Source: Apostichopus japonicus
Taxonomy: Eukaryota > Echinodermata > Holothuroidea > Aspidochirotida > Stichopodidae
Length of the DNA stretch: 64,000 nt
Direction of reading: 5' to 3'
Assembly: GCF_037975245.1 (NCBI RefSeq)
Contig: NC_092577.1
Location: 13,381,513 to 13,445,512 of the forward strand
In this document: positions 1 through 11,045 of the stretch, one piece after another
How the letters are laid out: the number at the start of each line of letters is the position of its first letter
Position numbering within the stretch: position 1 is the first letter of the stretch
The notes under the pieces: generated by a model
Told to the model about the DNA's origin: nothing
Database searches by the model: none
What the model saw: only the letters and a program-made list of their open reading frames with translations
Program-made: the position numbers and the translations under genes

Positions 1-885
1 GACCAGGAAAAAATCTTATCCAAATCCGCTTGAAATTTCTCAGAATCGCTTTTGGAAGATACCTCAGAATACAATTTGGTGTCATCAGCAAACTTCTTAG
101 CTGTACACAAAATATCTCCGTCGATGTCATTTATATAGGCAACAAACAACAAGGGACCTAATACAGACCCTTGTGGAACCCCACTAGTAACGTTCTGCCA
201 AGAAGAAGCACAGCCTTTAATTACCACCTTCTGTTCCCTATTACCAAGCCAATTCCCGATCCAAGACAGTAAATTCCCTATGACACCCATGCTCTTCAGC
301 CTAAGTAACAGACGAAATCCATGCACAACATCTACAGACCTCTGCCTATTTAGTGAGCTTGTTACATCTTCCATAAACTCAAGGATATTAGTGAGACAAG
401 ACATTTTTGACAAAAGCCATGTTGAGACTCTCTGATCAAAGACTGACTGCTGAAGTGACAGACCATAGACTTTTTAACAATAGACTCCATGACCTTACAA
501 ACTACACTAGTGAGACTAACGGGCCTATAATTACAGGGCTTAGACTTATCACCCTTCTTGAAAATTGGGGTAATATTAGCACATCTCCAGTCCCTAGGAA
601 CATAACCTTCATCCATAAATTTACTAAAAACCAACCAGAGTGGAACGCAGAAATGGTGTGCAAAAGTCTTCAACAAATACGGATGGATTGCATCCGGCCC
701 AGAAGCTTTAGAAACATTTAGACGAAGCAGCTCCTTTAAGACAACCTCATCCGAAAATAAGACCGTATCCAGTTTAGGCCTATCACTGCCCCCCTGAAAA
801 TCTGGAATACTACTCGTATCTTCCCTTGTGAAAACCGACACAAAATAGTTGTTCAAAAGATCTGCAAGATCCTGACTATCAGTAA
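1..885 (-). pseudogene. LINE reverse transcriptase remnant lacking the motif A block
   Basis: The minus strand shows the RT fingers (SGPDAIHPYLLK, ANITPIFKKGD, NYRPVSLTSV), then SQHGF, then the palm with GVPQGSVLGPLL and the catalytic FADDT (about 75-95). Reading passes between frames near 870-880 and near 405-410, each by one base. Between DVV and HGFRLLLRLK (about 318-326) the usual segment with the first catalytic aspartate is absent, which looks like a deletion of roughly 10-15 codons. The enzyme cannot be active. The reading is open from 1 to about 400 otherwise. Confidence 0.88.
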
Positions 886-1866
886 CTATATTATCAGCCT
901 GTGGTGCCCTAAGAAAACAATTGCATCTTTAACTTTCTGCTTTGACCTGACATAAGAAAAGAAGGCCTTTGGGTTATCCTTAATTTTTAGGGCAATGCTT
1001 TTTTCGAAATTCAATTTTGCATCAGAGACTAAGCATTCTACCTTCAGCTGATGGATTTTAAACTTGGCCAAAAGAGATTCAGACTTAGTCCTCCTAAACA
1101 ACTTCCACATTCTACGTTTTAGCCTAATTGCACATCTAACTTTCTTATTCATCCAGTGAGGCATACTGCTTTTACGGCGACGATTCTTCCACGGAACATG
1201 ATTTTCCATAATGACCTTTAATTTATCAGCAAAACAAATCCAAGACTGAGAAGCACTCATATCTCTAAACAAATTAATCCAATCTGTACCCTTTAGTAAA
1301 GTTTCAATTGCCTCTGTATCTGATCTCGAAAAATCAGGGACTTTTTCATTGCTAACAGAATTTACGACTTTGCAAACAACATCAAAAGCTAGTATATAAT
1401 GATCACTAGTTCCTAGTTTTCCTAGACCCGTCAAATCAACCACATTGCTTGGATTAGAACTCAAAACAAGATCCAGGATGTTATTCCCCCCCCCCCCCCT
1501 AGTAGGGAAAGTAACATGTTGATGTAAAAAGCAATCTTGCACAACATCTAGAAAATTACTACCCTTCCTACTACTAGAACCATCTATCCAATTAATGTCA
1601 GGAAAATTAAAGTCGCCCATTATAACAACATCACCTTTAGCAGCCTTTCTAATTGAATCAAACAGCACGGCATCATTATCATCGCTGCTGTTAGGAGAAC
1701 GGTAAACAACACCCACAGTGATAACGTCCCTGGACCTCTTGGAGTTGTTTGTGGACAACTCGCACCAGACAGAATTAACAAAAGCCCCTTGCAACTGAGA
1801 TTTCTCAACACTTACAATGTCATCCCTGTTTTGCTTAACTGTTACCAAGTATAAATTTAAACAAAC
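886..1866 (-). pseudogene. LINE endonuclease C-terminal half plus linker
   Basis: The frame shows VGVVYRSPNSS, GDVVIMGDFNFPDINW (the conserved GDFN catalytic motif), NILDLVLSS and the TSDHY active-site segment, all typical of exonuclease-endonuclease-phosphatase domains in LINEs. A basic linker then leads to the RT. A run of C bases at 1492-1499 encodes a glycine stretch. The frame is open back into the NXPE-like exon, so a naive gene finder would call one 517-residue chimera. The first 190 or so codons of that call are host sequence; the rest is LINE. Confidence 0.88.
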
Positions 1867-2400
1867 CTTTGGAGGTCTTTCAGAGCAATCGACATTTTCT
1901 GCCCGCTTCACCCCAGCATCATCTATCATCTCAAACTCTCCCACGTAATTATGGGCGTAAGATCGTTGACCGTCTAAAGAAGGGCTGAACAATGGGATCG
2001 CCTCCGCTGGGTGAACCAGTAATACCTCGATGTTCATCAAACCTTCCCATAGCAAAGGGAATGACGCCAGATAGGTACCGTTGCGGTAATCGACGAATTT
2101 ATCGGCGATTACCGCCGCATAAGGAACTCTAGAGAACAGCTTTATCCTAAAGAAGTCTTCACCGTATAGCTTTGGTCGGTTAAGATTATCCATGGCTTCA
2201 ATTCGGATGATTATTCTATCACATAAACCATATCGCAGTTTGGGATTTATAAGAGTTACTTTGGTAAAGTTAGGACTGGTAACATTGTCGAAGGGAAGCG
2301 TTTTCATCGGCACTCGGTTTGTAGATCTGATTGGCTGAAAGTTAAACCGGTCGGGGACGTCAGGGGAACATGCAACAGGATGATGGGCCTTGGGTTCAAA
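1867..2400 (-). CDS. NXPE/neurexophilin-like gene, exon 2 (178 codons, phase 0-0)
   Basis: The exon starts after a pyrimidine-rich acceptor ending in CTACAAG and begins TTT GAA CCC. It encodes the N-terminal part of a neurexophilin/NXPE domain: NFTKVTLINPKL, CDRIIIRIEAMD, YAAVIADKFVDYRNGTY and the SFPLLWEG...IEVLLVHPAEAI core. In this family the domain lies in secreted or Golgi-luminal proteins; the biochemical role is unclear here. The likely donor is CCAAAG|GTTTGT at 1867/1866, giving exactly 178 codons and phase 0. Exon 1 (9265-9456) also ends in phase 0. Later exons would lie left of the window. The reading frame stays open past the donor into a LINE, so the end is inferred. The alternative is that the LINE sits inside the exon and has broken the gene. 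Confidence 0.8.
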
Positions 2401-3289
2401 CTTGTAGAGAGAAAGAGAAATAGTTGTAAATAAAGACAAAACAAAGATAAGAAATAGTAATAAGTAACTGAAATGTTATAAGCGCAAAGAATTATGACAT
2501 ATTGTAGAACAAACAATTTTGACTAATTTTAATAAATAAAATGATATGAAATGTCAGTCATCAGCTTCATTATTACGTCATCACGACAATTTGAGGCAAA
2601 TTTGACATGATAATGGGAGATATCAAGAACGGACTACAACGTGTAATTTGTCAAACTTGGAAATCTGATATTAGCAACTTGAAATAAATAATCCTAGAAC
2701 CAAGGTGATTACTTTGACTTAAGAGGTGGGAACCAGTGGGCCATTCGCCCACTCCGCCTCCCAACACCTCACCTCCCATCGTCAGTGGAAAAGTTCCGTC
2801 GAGGGATTTTTACATTCACCCGAGGAAGAATTAGATAATTGCTATACGGATGTACCTCCCCCCTCCTCCTCTACTATTCAACATTCACCCCTACAACTCG
2901 CCAGGGTATTTATAACCACAGTCATTCGTTTAGAGCCAATTAAAACCCTGATCCATGTAAAAGATGACTCAGAATGCAAAATTTGACGTGTAAACTTTCA
3001 TTCTGTGAATATAGACACACCTACACTGGAGTCGGCCATGCATCTCCTTCATAAATCCTTGCTTCGCCTCTGGCCCTTCAGAGGAAATTTATAACTCCTA
3101 GAATAGTGATAAAACTTCTATCTGCCACCACCGAGATTAGAACCAAGGCCAAGGACCTCGAAAACGACTTTAAAACTTAGCCCGTGGTCATTGGTAACTT
3201 GTCACACCCACACACCAAAGTGTGGACAATTCCAACCATCCCAAAATGGGGCACTTCAATGCAACACGTCTACATGTTCACTTGGGGGG
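2401..3289. other. Intron of the NXPE-like gene, no gene seen
   Basis: No exon-like frame with splice sites was found. A stretch near 2735-2880 shares short blocks with 13640-13790 (for example around GAAGAATTAGA followed by a TGTAC-containing segment), which suggests an old dispersed repeat. Confidence 0.4.
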
Positions 3290-3498
3290 TGGCTTCCCCT
3301 ATAGGTTGCAGCCACAAACCGGCGCACGCAACCATATTTACAAGTAACTTGCAAGTCCCCAGTATACACTTGGATCAAGAGAGGCAATGGAGATAAAGTG
3401 CCTTGCCCAAGGACACAACGTAATGATCTGGCCAAGACTTGAACCTGCAAACCTTTGATCACAGGTCCACTGCCTTAACCACTTGACTGCAACGCTCT
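3290..3498 (-). repeat. tRNA-derived SINE
   Basis: On the minus strand the copy starts with a tRNA-like head: A box AGTGGTTAAGGC (3472-3483) and B box AGGTTCAAGTC (3436-3446). A conserved body follows, TCCTTGGGCAAGGCACTTTA and TTGCCTCTCTTGATCCA. This layout is typical of animal SINEs transcribed by RNA polymerase III. The same body occurs at 7712-7916. I do not assign a named SINE family. Confidence 0.8.
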
Positions 3499-3766
3499 CA
3501 CTACAGTGTGATAAAAAACAAGTGCAGCAACGCTGCAGAAGCCCAGCTAAGCTTCTGTTTAAGAAATTTGTTTTGATTGGCATTATTTCTGAGCAGCTTA
3601 TCCGTTCGCTTGTGGTAAATATAACACATTAAGCGGGAAAACGGTGGCATTGCCTTTGTCTCCTTCTTAGCAGAGCAACCTACTTTGTTACAATGTTTGA
3701 AAGTTCTAAACAGGGCGGGATTTGAGTTGTGAAAGTGGGGGGGGGGGGGCAAACCTGCCAGCAAGA

Positions 3767-4330
3767 CTATCTAAGCGAAGCGCCACCATCGGTTGGCTTG
3801 GAGCGTACATGAAATTTTTGGCTTTACAAACCCTCCAGATGGCCGGAAACGGCACTTCCGGAGTGCTCTAAGCTGCATGTACCCATCCTTGAAATATGGA
3901 TCTCATGTCTGCAATTTGTATCTAGATAGTTAATTATCGTTTAAAATTTTGAAGAGGACTGATAGTAGAACATATGGTCAGATGGTCATGTACAACTTTT
4001 GTTATACGTCACTATCTAAGCGGAGCGCCATCATCGGTTGGCAAGGAGCGTCGAAATTTTCGATGAAAGGTACCCTTAGATCGGTAAAATTAACACCCAT
4101 ATAGGCTTTAAATTGCATCTAAACAATTAATGAACGTGTTTAAATTTAGGGAGGACGGATAGAAGAACTTATATGGTGATGTACAACTGAAGCTTATACG
4201 TCACTATTTAGGCGGTGCACCACCATCAGTTGGCGCGGCGCGTCGAAATTTAAGCAAAAAGGAAATCCTAGATCAGCAAAAATGACACCTCTGGTAACAA
4301 TAAATCGCATCTAGACAGTTTTTTCCCCCT
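3767..4330. repeat. Diverged tandem repeat, three units
   Basis: The landmark CTATCTAAGCG.AGCGCCA, followed by a CATCGGTTGGC..GGAGCGT segment, starts at 3767, 4012 and (as CTATTTAGGCGGTGCACCA) 4203. Each unit also carries TTGCATCTAnACAgTTAAT-like and TTATACGTCACTAT-like blocks. Unit lengths differ (about 245 and 191 bp), so this is an old, eroded array. Confidence 0.65.
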
Positions 4331-6146
4331 AAAATTATTAGTATATTGTGCATTTGGACCGATCAAGAATATGTTCAGCACCCACTTCGAAATTCTCCCA
4401 GCGGTCCCCACTTCTTGGAGCACTTGGCAAATATTGGGGCTGAACATACCTTTACCCCCCCCCCCATGGGGGATAAGCCCCTCAAGTCCACTGGTTCCGT
4501 CGCCACTGAAGTCGAGGAGGGGTGATTTCGAGCAGTAAAGAAATTACATCGGCATTGCCATTGCATATTGTTGAATGACACGGGGGGGGGGTGTCATGTG
4601 TCAGTTTATGAATTTAATTATTGATATACCCAATGTGCAAATCTGGCTTTCGTAAATCGTTTCTCTGGATTTAGTTATTCAACGCATTCAGTAGAGCAGC
4701 AACGTTGAAAATCAATTCCTGAAGCTAGCACTGTAGCACATGCCGCGGATTCATCCCATGCAGAATTGAATCGCTAGTGTGTTAGCTCCAGGATTCGTAA
4801 CCTGTGCTGCGAACCATGTGCTAGCTCCAGCTCCAGTTATTCTGCATGCTACATGTTGCGATCTTAAACACATATTCGACTTAGATTCGAAACAAATAGG
4901 CCTATTTGATAGAGCTGTTGTGGGGGAATAATTTCGATTAGGGTTGTGCACATTTGTCTGCAAAAGCGACAAAAAAGTGAACTAAGATTTGGGAAAAAGT
5001 GGGGGGGCAAATGCCCCCTCTTGCCCCCCCCCCCCCGTAATCCCGCCCATGGTTCTAAACATTTATTGTGGAAAACATATACATAAAGATAAATGTATTT
5101 CTTTTTATTGAAATAAACAATGTTAAAAGTTGAAATAACTTTGAAATTCAAAAGACATAAGATGTGTTCTTGAATACTAAAAAGTACGGAGCTGCCTTTG
5201 TAATATCTTTAAACTTGAATACAAAACTGTACTGAGCGTTGGGGGATGACGTCATCGTAACAGGGTATGAGCCAATGATATCCTTTGAAATATCATGAAA
5301 ACGTTTTGTAACATTTGCCGAAATGGACTAATTTCAACGGTACTCTTTGAGAAAGGTCACCCCCATGAAAGAACCTGGGCACGAAAACCAAACTACCGAA
5401 CGACTGGTCCGCTCTCAACCCCAGTCCCCTTGCATCGGGACTCTGACTGTGTGATCATCGTCGGATGTGTTTCACCATTCCACTCAAAAGGATACTGCAC
5501 ATGATCTTAGCCAAAATGCTGAGAAGGTTGTTAGCTCATTGTTATTCCCCGAAAAATTTCCTGATATTGTCGTATTCCGTGAAATTTCCTTCAAAGTGGA
5601 AATACACACACGAACATATTTAAGCAATAGATCGTTGTACTTATTACTAGGGATAAAATATATGCCCCATTGCAAAAACAAAGCACCGACAGTATATGCA
5701 CTTCGTAGTTTTCATTCATGGAATAATAGAACGAAAACGTAAAAACGTATTCCTCTGCTAAGCTGATAAAATGTTGTGGATACCACGTTTCACTTGTGCT
5801 GACCCAAAATTGCTCACGAAAATTGCACCCATACAAGAATAGAACGACTTGCAACTTGTTGACAATTGACGTACCACAGAGAAACGTTAAAGAACGAAAA
5901 TCTGAATCGGCTCCAAAATACTATAGGTCATTCTCACATGTCATATCCCACACACAAACTGTCGAAAAGTTCAAATTGCAAATCTGACATCGGACTAGAT
6001 AGCATGCCTGAATAACAAGTAAATATTTCAATGACGTGCACAAATGGGGAGAGGGCGGGTGGGGATCTTGGCCCCCACTTTCGTGGCTAGTCGGGGGAAA
6101 TCACTCAGTCGGGATATGGCTCACTTAGTGGATAACCATTTATCTA
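4331..6146. other. Intron of the NXPE-like gene, no gene seen
   Basis: No supported exon. Several poly-G/C runs occur (4449-4465, 4580-4590, 5000-5036). A segment near 4890-5050 holds two inverted C-rich and G-rich runs. Open frames here are short and lack protein-like signal. Confidence 0.4.
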
Positions 6147-7430
6147 AACTGTAAGAAACGACCGTAAATTTGACGGTATTTTACCGTGCTTTTCTACAGC
6201 AGCGTACTGTAAGTTGAGTTTACAGTAATTTACTGTCGTTTCTTGCCAATTATGAAATGTCAGGAATAGATTCAGAAACCTACAGTGGGCCTACATCATT
6301 ACTGTATTTTGGTCTCGACTTGACTCCCACAATGCATTGCATAATACGTGGCAACTGGTACGGTGCTGGTGCACTGATCTCTACACTAACAGTGTGCTGG
6401 TGGTCATGCAGTTAGGGGAGAAGTTCAACTGAATAATTTGCTTGTTGCCGTTTGTTAACGCGCCTCAGACCTACCTACGTACATTGTTGGTAGTCATTGA
6501 ATGTTAACAGTTGTCAGGATCGTTAATATGTAAAATAAATTGACTGGCATTATCTGTAATTCTAAAAAATATATGGTTCATAACGGCGGTTGCTCGGTAG
6601 GCCTACATGACAACGGAACTAACGTAACGTAGGCTAGGCCTAATACAGACAACGCTAGGCTTACGGGTACACTGTGGTAGAACTTGGAAGTTAGTCACAA
6701 GTAGGCCTACGCGCTGGCCCTATGCCTATGTTATGGTACTCGGATTGATTCTATGATAGGCTACTAGCTTTTTTGATAAGTTATTAGCCCTGTAGCCCAG
6801 TTTGTATAAATACCATTCTTTATTTCAATACCTTAATTAGAAGCTGTTTTGCGTGAAGACAAACATTACAATAAAGGTAGTATGTGAAATCAACTTTTAG
6901 AAGTTTTTGTCTCTTTTTTTCTTATCTTTTTTTGAGTCAGTTTTTGTTTTCTTAATAAACCACATGTTGTTAGCAACCTTGTTTGAAAGGCAAGAAATTG
7001 CGTATTAATAGCTCTCAGCTGCAGATGGGAATTTTTCCTGTTAGGGTTTGATTGGATTGGTACTTTCTTCATGGAAAACTCGTATCGGTTATAAAGTGAT
7101 AGTAATAATAGCAGAGAACTACTGTTTTCCCCATATAGTTTACAGTAGCAAACAATTTTATATTAATCATATACAGTAAAATACTGTTTCCTACAATAAT
7201 CGATTTACAGTAATTGATTTTATTACTGCATCATTTTACAGTAATGTACTGTTTTCTACAATTATAATTATTCTACAGTAATTGATTTTTTTTACTCTAA
7301 CATTTTACAGTATAGTACTGTATATATATTTTACAGCAAGAGGTTTTTTACCGTAAAATTTACAGTAAATTACTGGCAACTCTGCTGCCAGTAATTTACT
7401 GTAAAATTTACAGGTAATTGTTTACAGTGT
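6147..7430. mobile_element. Non-autonomous TIR element (MITE-like, CTGTAA ends)
   Basis: The left end reads AACTGTAAGAAACGACCGTA and the right end, reverse-complemented, reads ACACTGTAAACAATTACC; both continue into matching CGTAAATTT/ACGGTA-type subterminal sequence. The right half (7140-7400) is full of TTTACAGTAA-type motifs in both orientations. No transposase frame is visible in the 1.28 kb. The superfamily is not assigned because the target-site duplication is unclear. Confidence 0.7.
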
Positions 7431-7711
7431 ACGTAGTCTGTCTCCCTGGCCAATTTTACATAGTAATTGATAGCACCAGTTTGCATCTAGCTAGTTTTTC
7501 CCTGTGTAAAATATTACCAAGGGGACACCCCCTCCCATTAGACCGTCCCCCATATTAGACAGGGGAAACCCAAGTCTGCCCCTTCCCTACATACACACAC
7601 CAAGAAATCCTACGCACGCCACTCCAATATTTGACTTAATCAAGTCTCACACGCGGTGGAATTATTTCCCAAAATGACGGGAAAATTGAGATGAAAGATA
7701 TTTTGCTAATA

Positions 7712-7916
7712 ATAATATACTAAAAATATTTGATTTTTATAAAGCGCTTTAGCGATAGGTTTCAAAGCGCTTTACATACGTCATATTACCCCTAATCAAT
7801 CATAACCTGTCCCAAAAACAATCCCTTTAGTCGGTTGAAGTTATATACTGCGCCCAATGACAAGTTACCTCACAGGCAGTATCCATTTAACCCCTGGGTG
7901 AAGAGAGGCAAGTGAG
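7712..7916 (-). repeat. SINE body and 3' tail, head missing
   Basis: On the minus strand it reads CACTTGCCTCTCTTCACCCA, then the AAAGCGCTTTACA/CGCTAAAGCGCTTTATA motif and an AT-rich (TATTATTA) tail. The body matches the SINE at 3290-3498. The tRNA-like head is replaced by the TA microsatellite that starts at 7917. Confidence 0.75.
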
Positions 7917-8004
<88 letters not shown>

Positions 8005-8042
8005 TATATATATATATATATATAAATATATATTTATATGTA
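7917..8042. repeat. TA microsatellite
   Basis: Nearly uninterrupted (TA)n with a few G and T interruptions. Its frames give only Tyr/Ile repeats and are not genes. Confidence 0.97.
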
Positions 8043-8325
8043 TAGTTGAAAACGTAATGAGTTGGAAAATTAAGAACAGTGCGGACACCCTAACCAGCTA
8101 GGCTATGGACGCTGATTGTATATCCAGAGGTTTGAAACCGCGGTAAGAAGGTCGTAATTCCACTATATGCCTATGTCACCTGTATTGAGCAATACAAGTT
8201 CTGTTTTTGGTGACATATTTGCCTTTCTCTACAGATCAAACATGATTCTAACCAACTCGAAGTCATTTGTGATTCCTACTTTAAACAGACTATTGTTAAT
8301 GAAATGGAGGTAAACGACACTGGCA

Positions 8326-8497
<172 letters not shown>

Positions 8498-8524
8498 AAT
8501 AAATAAAGATCAACACACCAGAAA

Positions 8525-8584
8525 AATTCCACTTCACGACCGGTTTCGTCATTTTTTGGGACTCATCAGGCGAAGGTAGGAATC
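8525..8584 (-). ncRNA. Hammerhead ribozyme, type I, copy 1
   Basis: Minus-strand core: CUGAUGA at about 8572-8566, stem II GUC...GAC with a mismatch, GAAA, then CCGGUC with the predicted cut between 8538 and 8537. Stem I pairs the CCUUCGC side with GUGAAG(U)GG. Stem II is weaker than in the other copies, so activity is less certain. Stem III is only the self-complementary ACCGGU. Confidence 0.8.
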
Positions 8585-8835
8585 GAACCACTCGACCTAC
8601 AGTGATTTTACTGGTATGTGAATGCGTATAAACTGGCTATGTATATATAACTGTCAATGAGGGCGCATTACCCAAGTGTTATGATTGTACAGAGTGCACC
8701 CCTGGTGCTTTTAATCTGACAATTTACCCAGAATTACCCCTTATTATAGGCATGCCAAGCCGTAAACAAGAAATGAAAGTGTAGCAATGGTATCACAGAT
8801 ATATAGTAAATAAATAAAGATCATCACACCAGAAA

Positions 8836-8895
8836 AATTCCACTTCACGACCAGTTTCGTCCCTTTAAAGGACTCATCAGGCGAAGGTAGAAATC
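8836..8895 (-). ncRNA. Hammerhead ribozyme, type I, copy 2
   Basis: Minus-strand core: CUGAUGA, stem II GUCC/GGAC closed by an AU-rich loop, GAAA, then CUGGUC with the predicted cut between 8849 and 8848. Stem I pairs ACCUUCGC with GUGAAGUGG. Stem III is ACUGGU, the ACCGGU palindrome with one change that leaves a G-U pair in a dimer. All invariant core bases are present. Confidence 0.85.
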
Positions 8896-9264
8896 TAACC
8901 CCGTATCTTGTGTCACAGACCGAAGGCCGCACCACTCGACCTACAGTGATTTTACTGGTATGTGAATGCGTATAAACTGGCTATGTATATATAACTGTCA
9001 ATGAGGGCGCATTACCCAAGTGTTATGATTGTACAGAGTGCACCCCTGGTGCTTTTAATCTGACAATTTACACAGAATTACCACTTATTATAGGCATGCC
9101 AAGCCAAGCCGTAAATTAGAAATGAAAGTGTAGCTATATATCTCTGTCATACCACTTGCTACCCATTTATTTCTTATAAATATATATATGTATATAAAAA
9201 ATATATTTATTCTTCTCATATATTTTATTAGTTTTGTTGAAGCGATTTTGTAAAAGCAACTTAC

Positions 9265-9456
9265 CGTATATGCGGATGCGATTTTAGGTGGTTGGAGCAC
9301 AGTGGCTGCTGTGCTGTTAGTGTCAAAAAGAGCAATTCCATCGGAAAGTTCATTGTAAACAATTTTCAGCAAGAAAACGCAGACTACAATCAACCCAAAA
9401 ACTGTTGAATGCGTCTTACGAATGTTCATATTGGCAATCCAAAGGTTGGTGTTCAC
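9265..9456 (-). CDS. NXPE/neurexophilin-like gene, exon 1 (signal anchor)
   Basis: An ATG at 9456 opens 64 codons that end at a strong donor, TATACG|GTAAGT. Residues about 19-35 (TVFGLIVVCVFLLKIVY) form a hydrophobic signal-anchor after a short basic segment, as expected for the type II or secreted proteins of the NXPE family. A second ATG at residue 10 (MNIRK) is an equally good start and leaves a shorter cytosolic tail. The exon ends in phase 0, matching exon 2 at 2400. The joined product would run from a membrane anchor through a short stalk with one N-glycosylation site (NST) into the neurexophilin domain. The join is inferred from phase, strand and family layout. Confidence 0.72.
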
Positions 9457-10744
9457 AGTTAATTGTATATAACGACCTGGCTTGACGTATCACACCAAGT
9501 GTACAATTAATCATACATAACACGATCGAGCTATACACAAATAACATGGCGTTGACATGTTTCGTGCTAAAATAGATATTTGACAAGAAAACCAGTCCGA
9601 ATTAGAGTCTAATGCACAATGGGGCGTAATTTCCGTCTATTCAGCTCCGAGTCGTTTAGGACCTTGACAGTGTCATACATAGACCATGGAGCAGGAAATA
9701 AGAACCCTATATGGTGTAGACAAAGTTTGACCAAGTGACGCACAGGCGCTATGTTGTTACCTTATACAAATCGCTTGCTCTAAACATAGCATCCCACGTG
9801 TCTCTCGCGCTGCACTTATGGTAAGAGTGAACCTTGCACGGAAAGGATCGGTTGTCTATAAGTACAACCTCGAATAGTCTGTTGAGGATGTGATAATGGA
9901 ATCTATGAGCAAAATCATAAGAATAGTTTGGACTTGCGACAAGTCTGTATACACCATTGGCATCATTTTTGTAACTAAGCTCACACCCTCTGTATTTTAT
10001 GTTTTTAACAAGAGGTTTTCCTTCCTTATTATCGCTGGCGGTGCAGAGATGCTTCAGTTCAGGAGGGGGAAGTGTGTGTGTGTGGGGGGGGGGGGAGGTG
10101 GAGATAAGGGGAGTTGGAGGAAAGGGGAAGGGTAATGTTTATGAAACCTGTCATGATAATCTAGTTTTAGCATTAGCGCCGATTATGTCTTAAAAGACTG
10201 ATGGAAAGGCTACAGCTCAAGTAACTGTGTCAAATTTAGACCTACTGTAGTGTGAGGTTGGCAATATGGATTTTTCTGTTACTGCATGTGTGGGGAATCA
10301 CTGTTCGTCATTCATCCAAAAAGAATTTACTTCTCTTAGTAGGCCATCTCTGAGCTGGATAGAGAATGGGAAGATAAAATCCATGCCTTAAATCATGATA
10401 GATGGGGGAAAATATTTATCCAGGAGTTTTCTTGGCGCGGAGGAAGGGAGTGATGGTGTCCATTAGTAGGAACCTACGTGCCACTCTTCACCCTATAGGA
10501 GACGTACATTACCCCTTTTTTGTACCTGATTGGAATATTACATGTATACAGTTATTGTAAAACAGCAATCTTGTTTACAACCGCATTGGCCGAACTCTCT
10601 ATAAATATTGGTATGTACATATTTCTGTGAGGTAGCGTTGATTTTCAAGGGCGACCGGCGGAGTTGATTGGTGCTAATTAGTACACCTTCATTGTTAAGT
10701 TTATGATAAATGTGCCGCATCATAATTGAAGGAAATCCCTGCCG
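9457..10744. other. 5' flank of the NXPE-like gene, no gene seen
   Basis: This would hold the promoter and any 5' UTR, but no clear core promoter motif was recognised. GT and G runs occur at 10071-10103. Open frames across them are low-complexity. Confidence 0.35.
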
Positions 10745-11045
10745 CATATGACTTAATATATTAATAATCATAATAATAATAATAATCAGTTATTTTTACG
10801 ACGCTTAAGCGACCGCAAGGGCTTATGGATTACAACTTATACGTCGGGTGGCTTCCAATTCAATATTTTTTAAACTCAAATTTGGAATCTTTTCAATTCA
10901 GAAAGTCATTTCAGATGGGAAAACCGTAGATTGCTCTTGGGTGAAAAACCCACCTAACTATATGACCCGGCAGGGTATCGAGCCCGTAACCTCCCGATTG
11001 CTTCAAATGCCACCGCCTTTACCCACTCGGACACTCGGAAGTATT
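10745..11045 (-). repeat. tRNA-derived SINE with ATT-rich tail
   Basis: On the minus strand a tRNA-like head (A box GAGTGGGTAAAGGCGG, B box GGCTCGATACC) lies near 10970-11035. A body follows, and then a tail of ATT repeats at 10760-10785. The head resembles tRNA-Leu/Ser type tRNAs. It differs from the SINE at 3290. Confidence 0.72.

Larger units (their letters stand above)
1..1866 (-). mobile_element. 5'-truncated non-LTR retrotransposon (LINE, CR1/Jockey-like), broken
   Basis: On the minus strand this reads the C-terminal half of an AP-type endonuclease followed by a reverse transcriptase, in the order usual for LINE ORF2. The N-terminal half of the endonuclease and any ORF1 are missing, so the copy is 5'-truncated; its 3' end lies off the left edge. 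Two single-base frame changes and one internal deletion make it non-functional. It begins within a few bases of the exon 2 donor of the NXPE-like gene and points the same way. The family name (CR1/Jockey-like) rests on motif style only. Confidence 0.9.
8496..9170 (-). mobile_element. Tandem (dimeric) hammerhead-ribozyme element with tRNA-like heads
   Basis: Two units in direct repeat, spaced 311 bp (the ATTCCAC landmark ends at 8532 and 8843). Each carries, on the minus strand, a tRNA-like segment followed at once by a hammerhead core (CUGAUGA...GAAAC). The unit body (for example TGTACAGAGTGCACCCCTGG in plus-strand sense) is almost identical between the units and matches the single element at 23504-23885. 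The left unit has a deletion in its tRNA-like part. The array abuts a TA repeat on its left. This resembles retrozymes or the ribozyme-bearing repeats of Penelope-like elements; no protein is encoded. Confidence 0.85.

Noticed and set aside
7870-8088. Tyr/Ile-repeat open frames here and at 23.4, 23.9, 24.7, 40.0, 55.8 and 57.2 kb
   Set aside because: They are translations of TA microsatellites.
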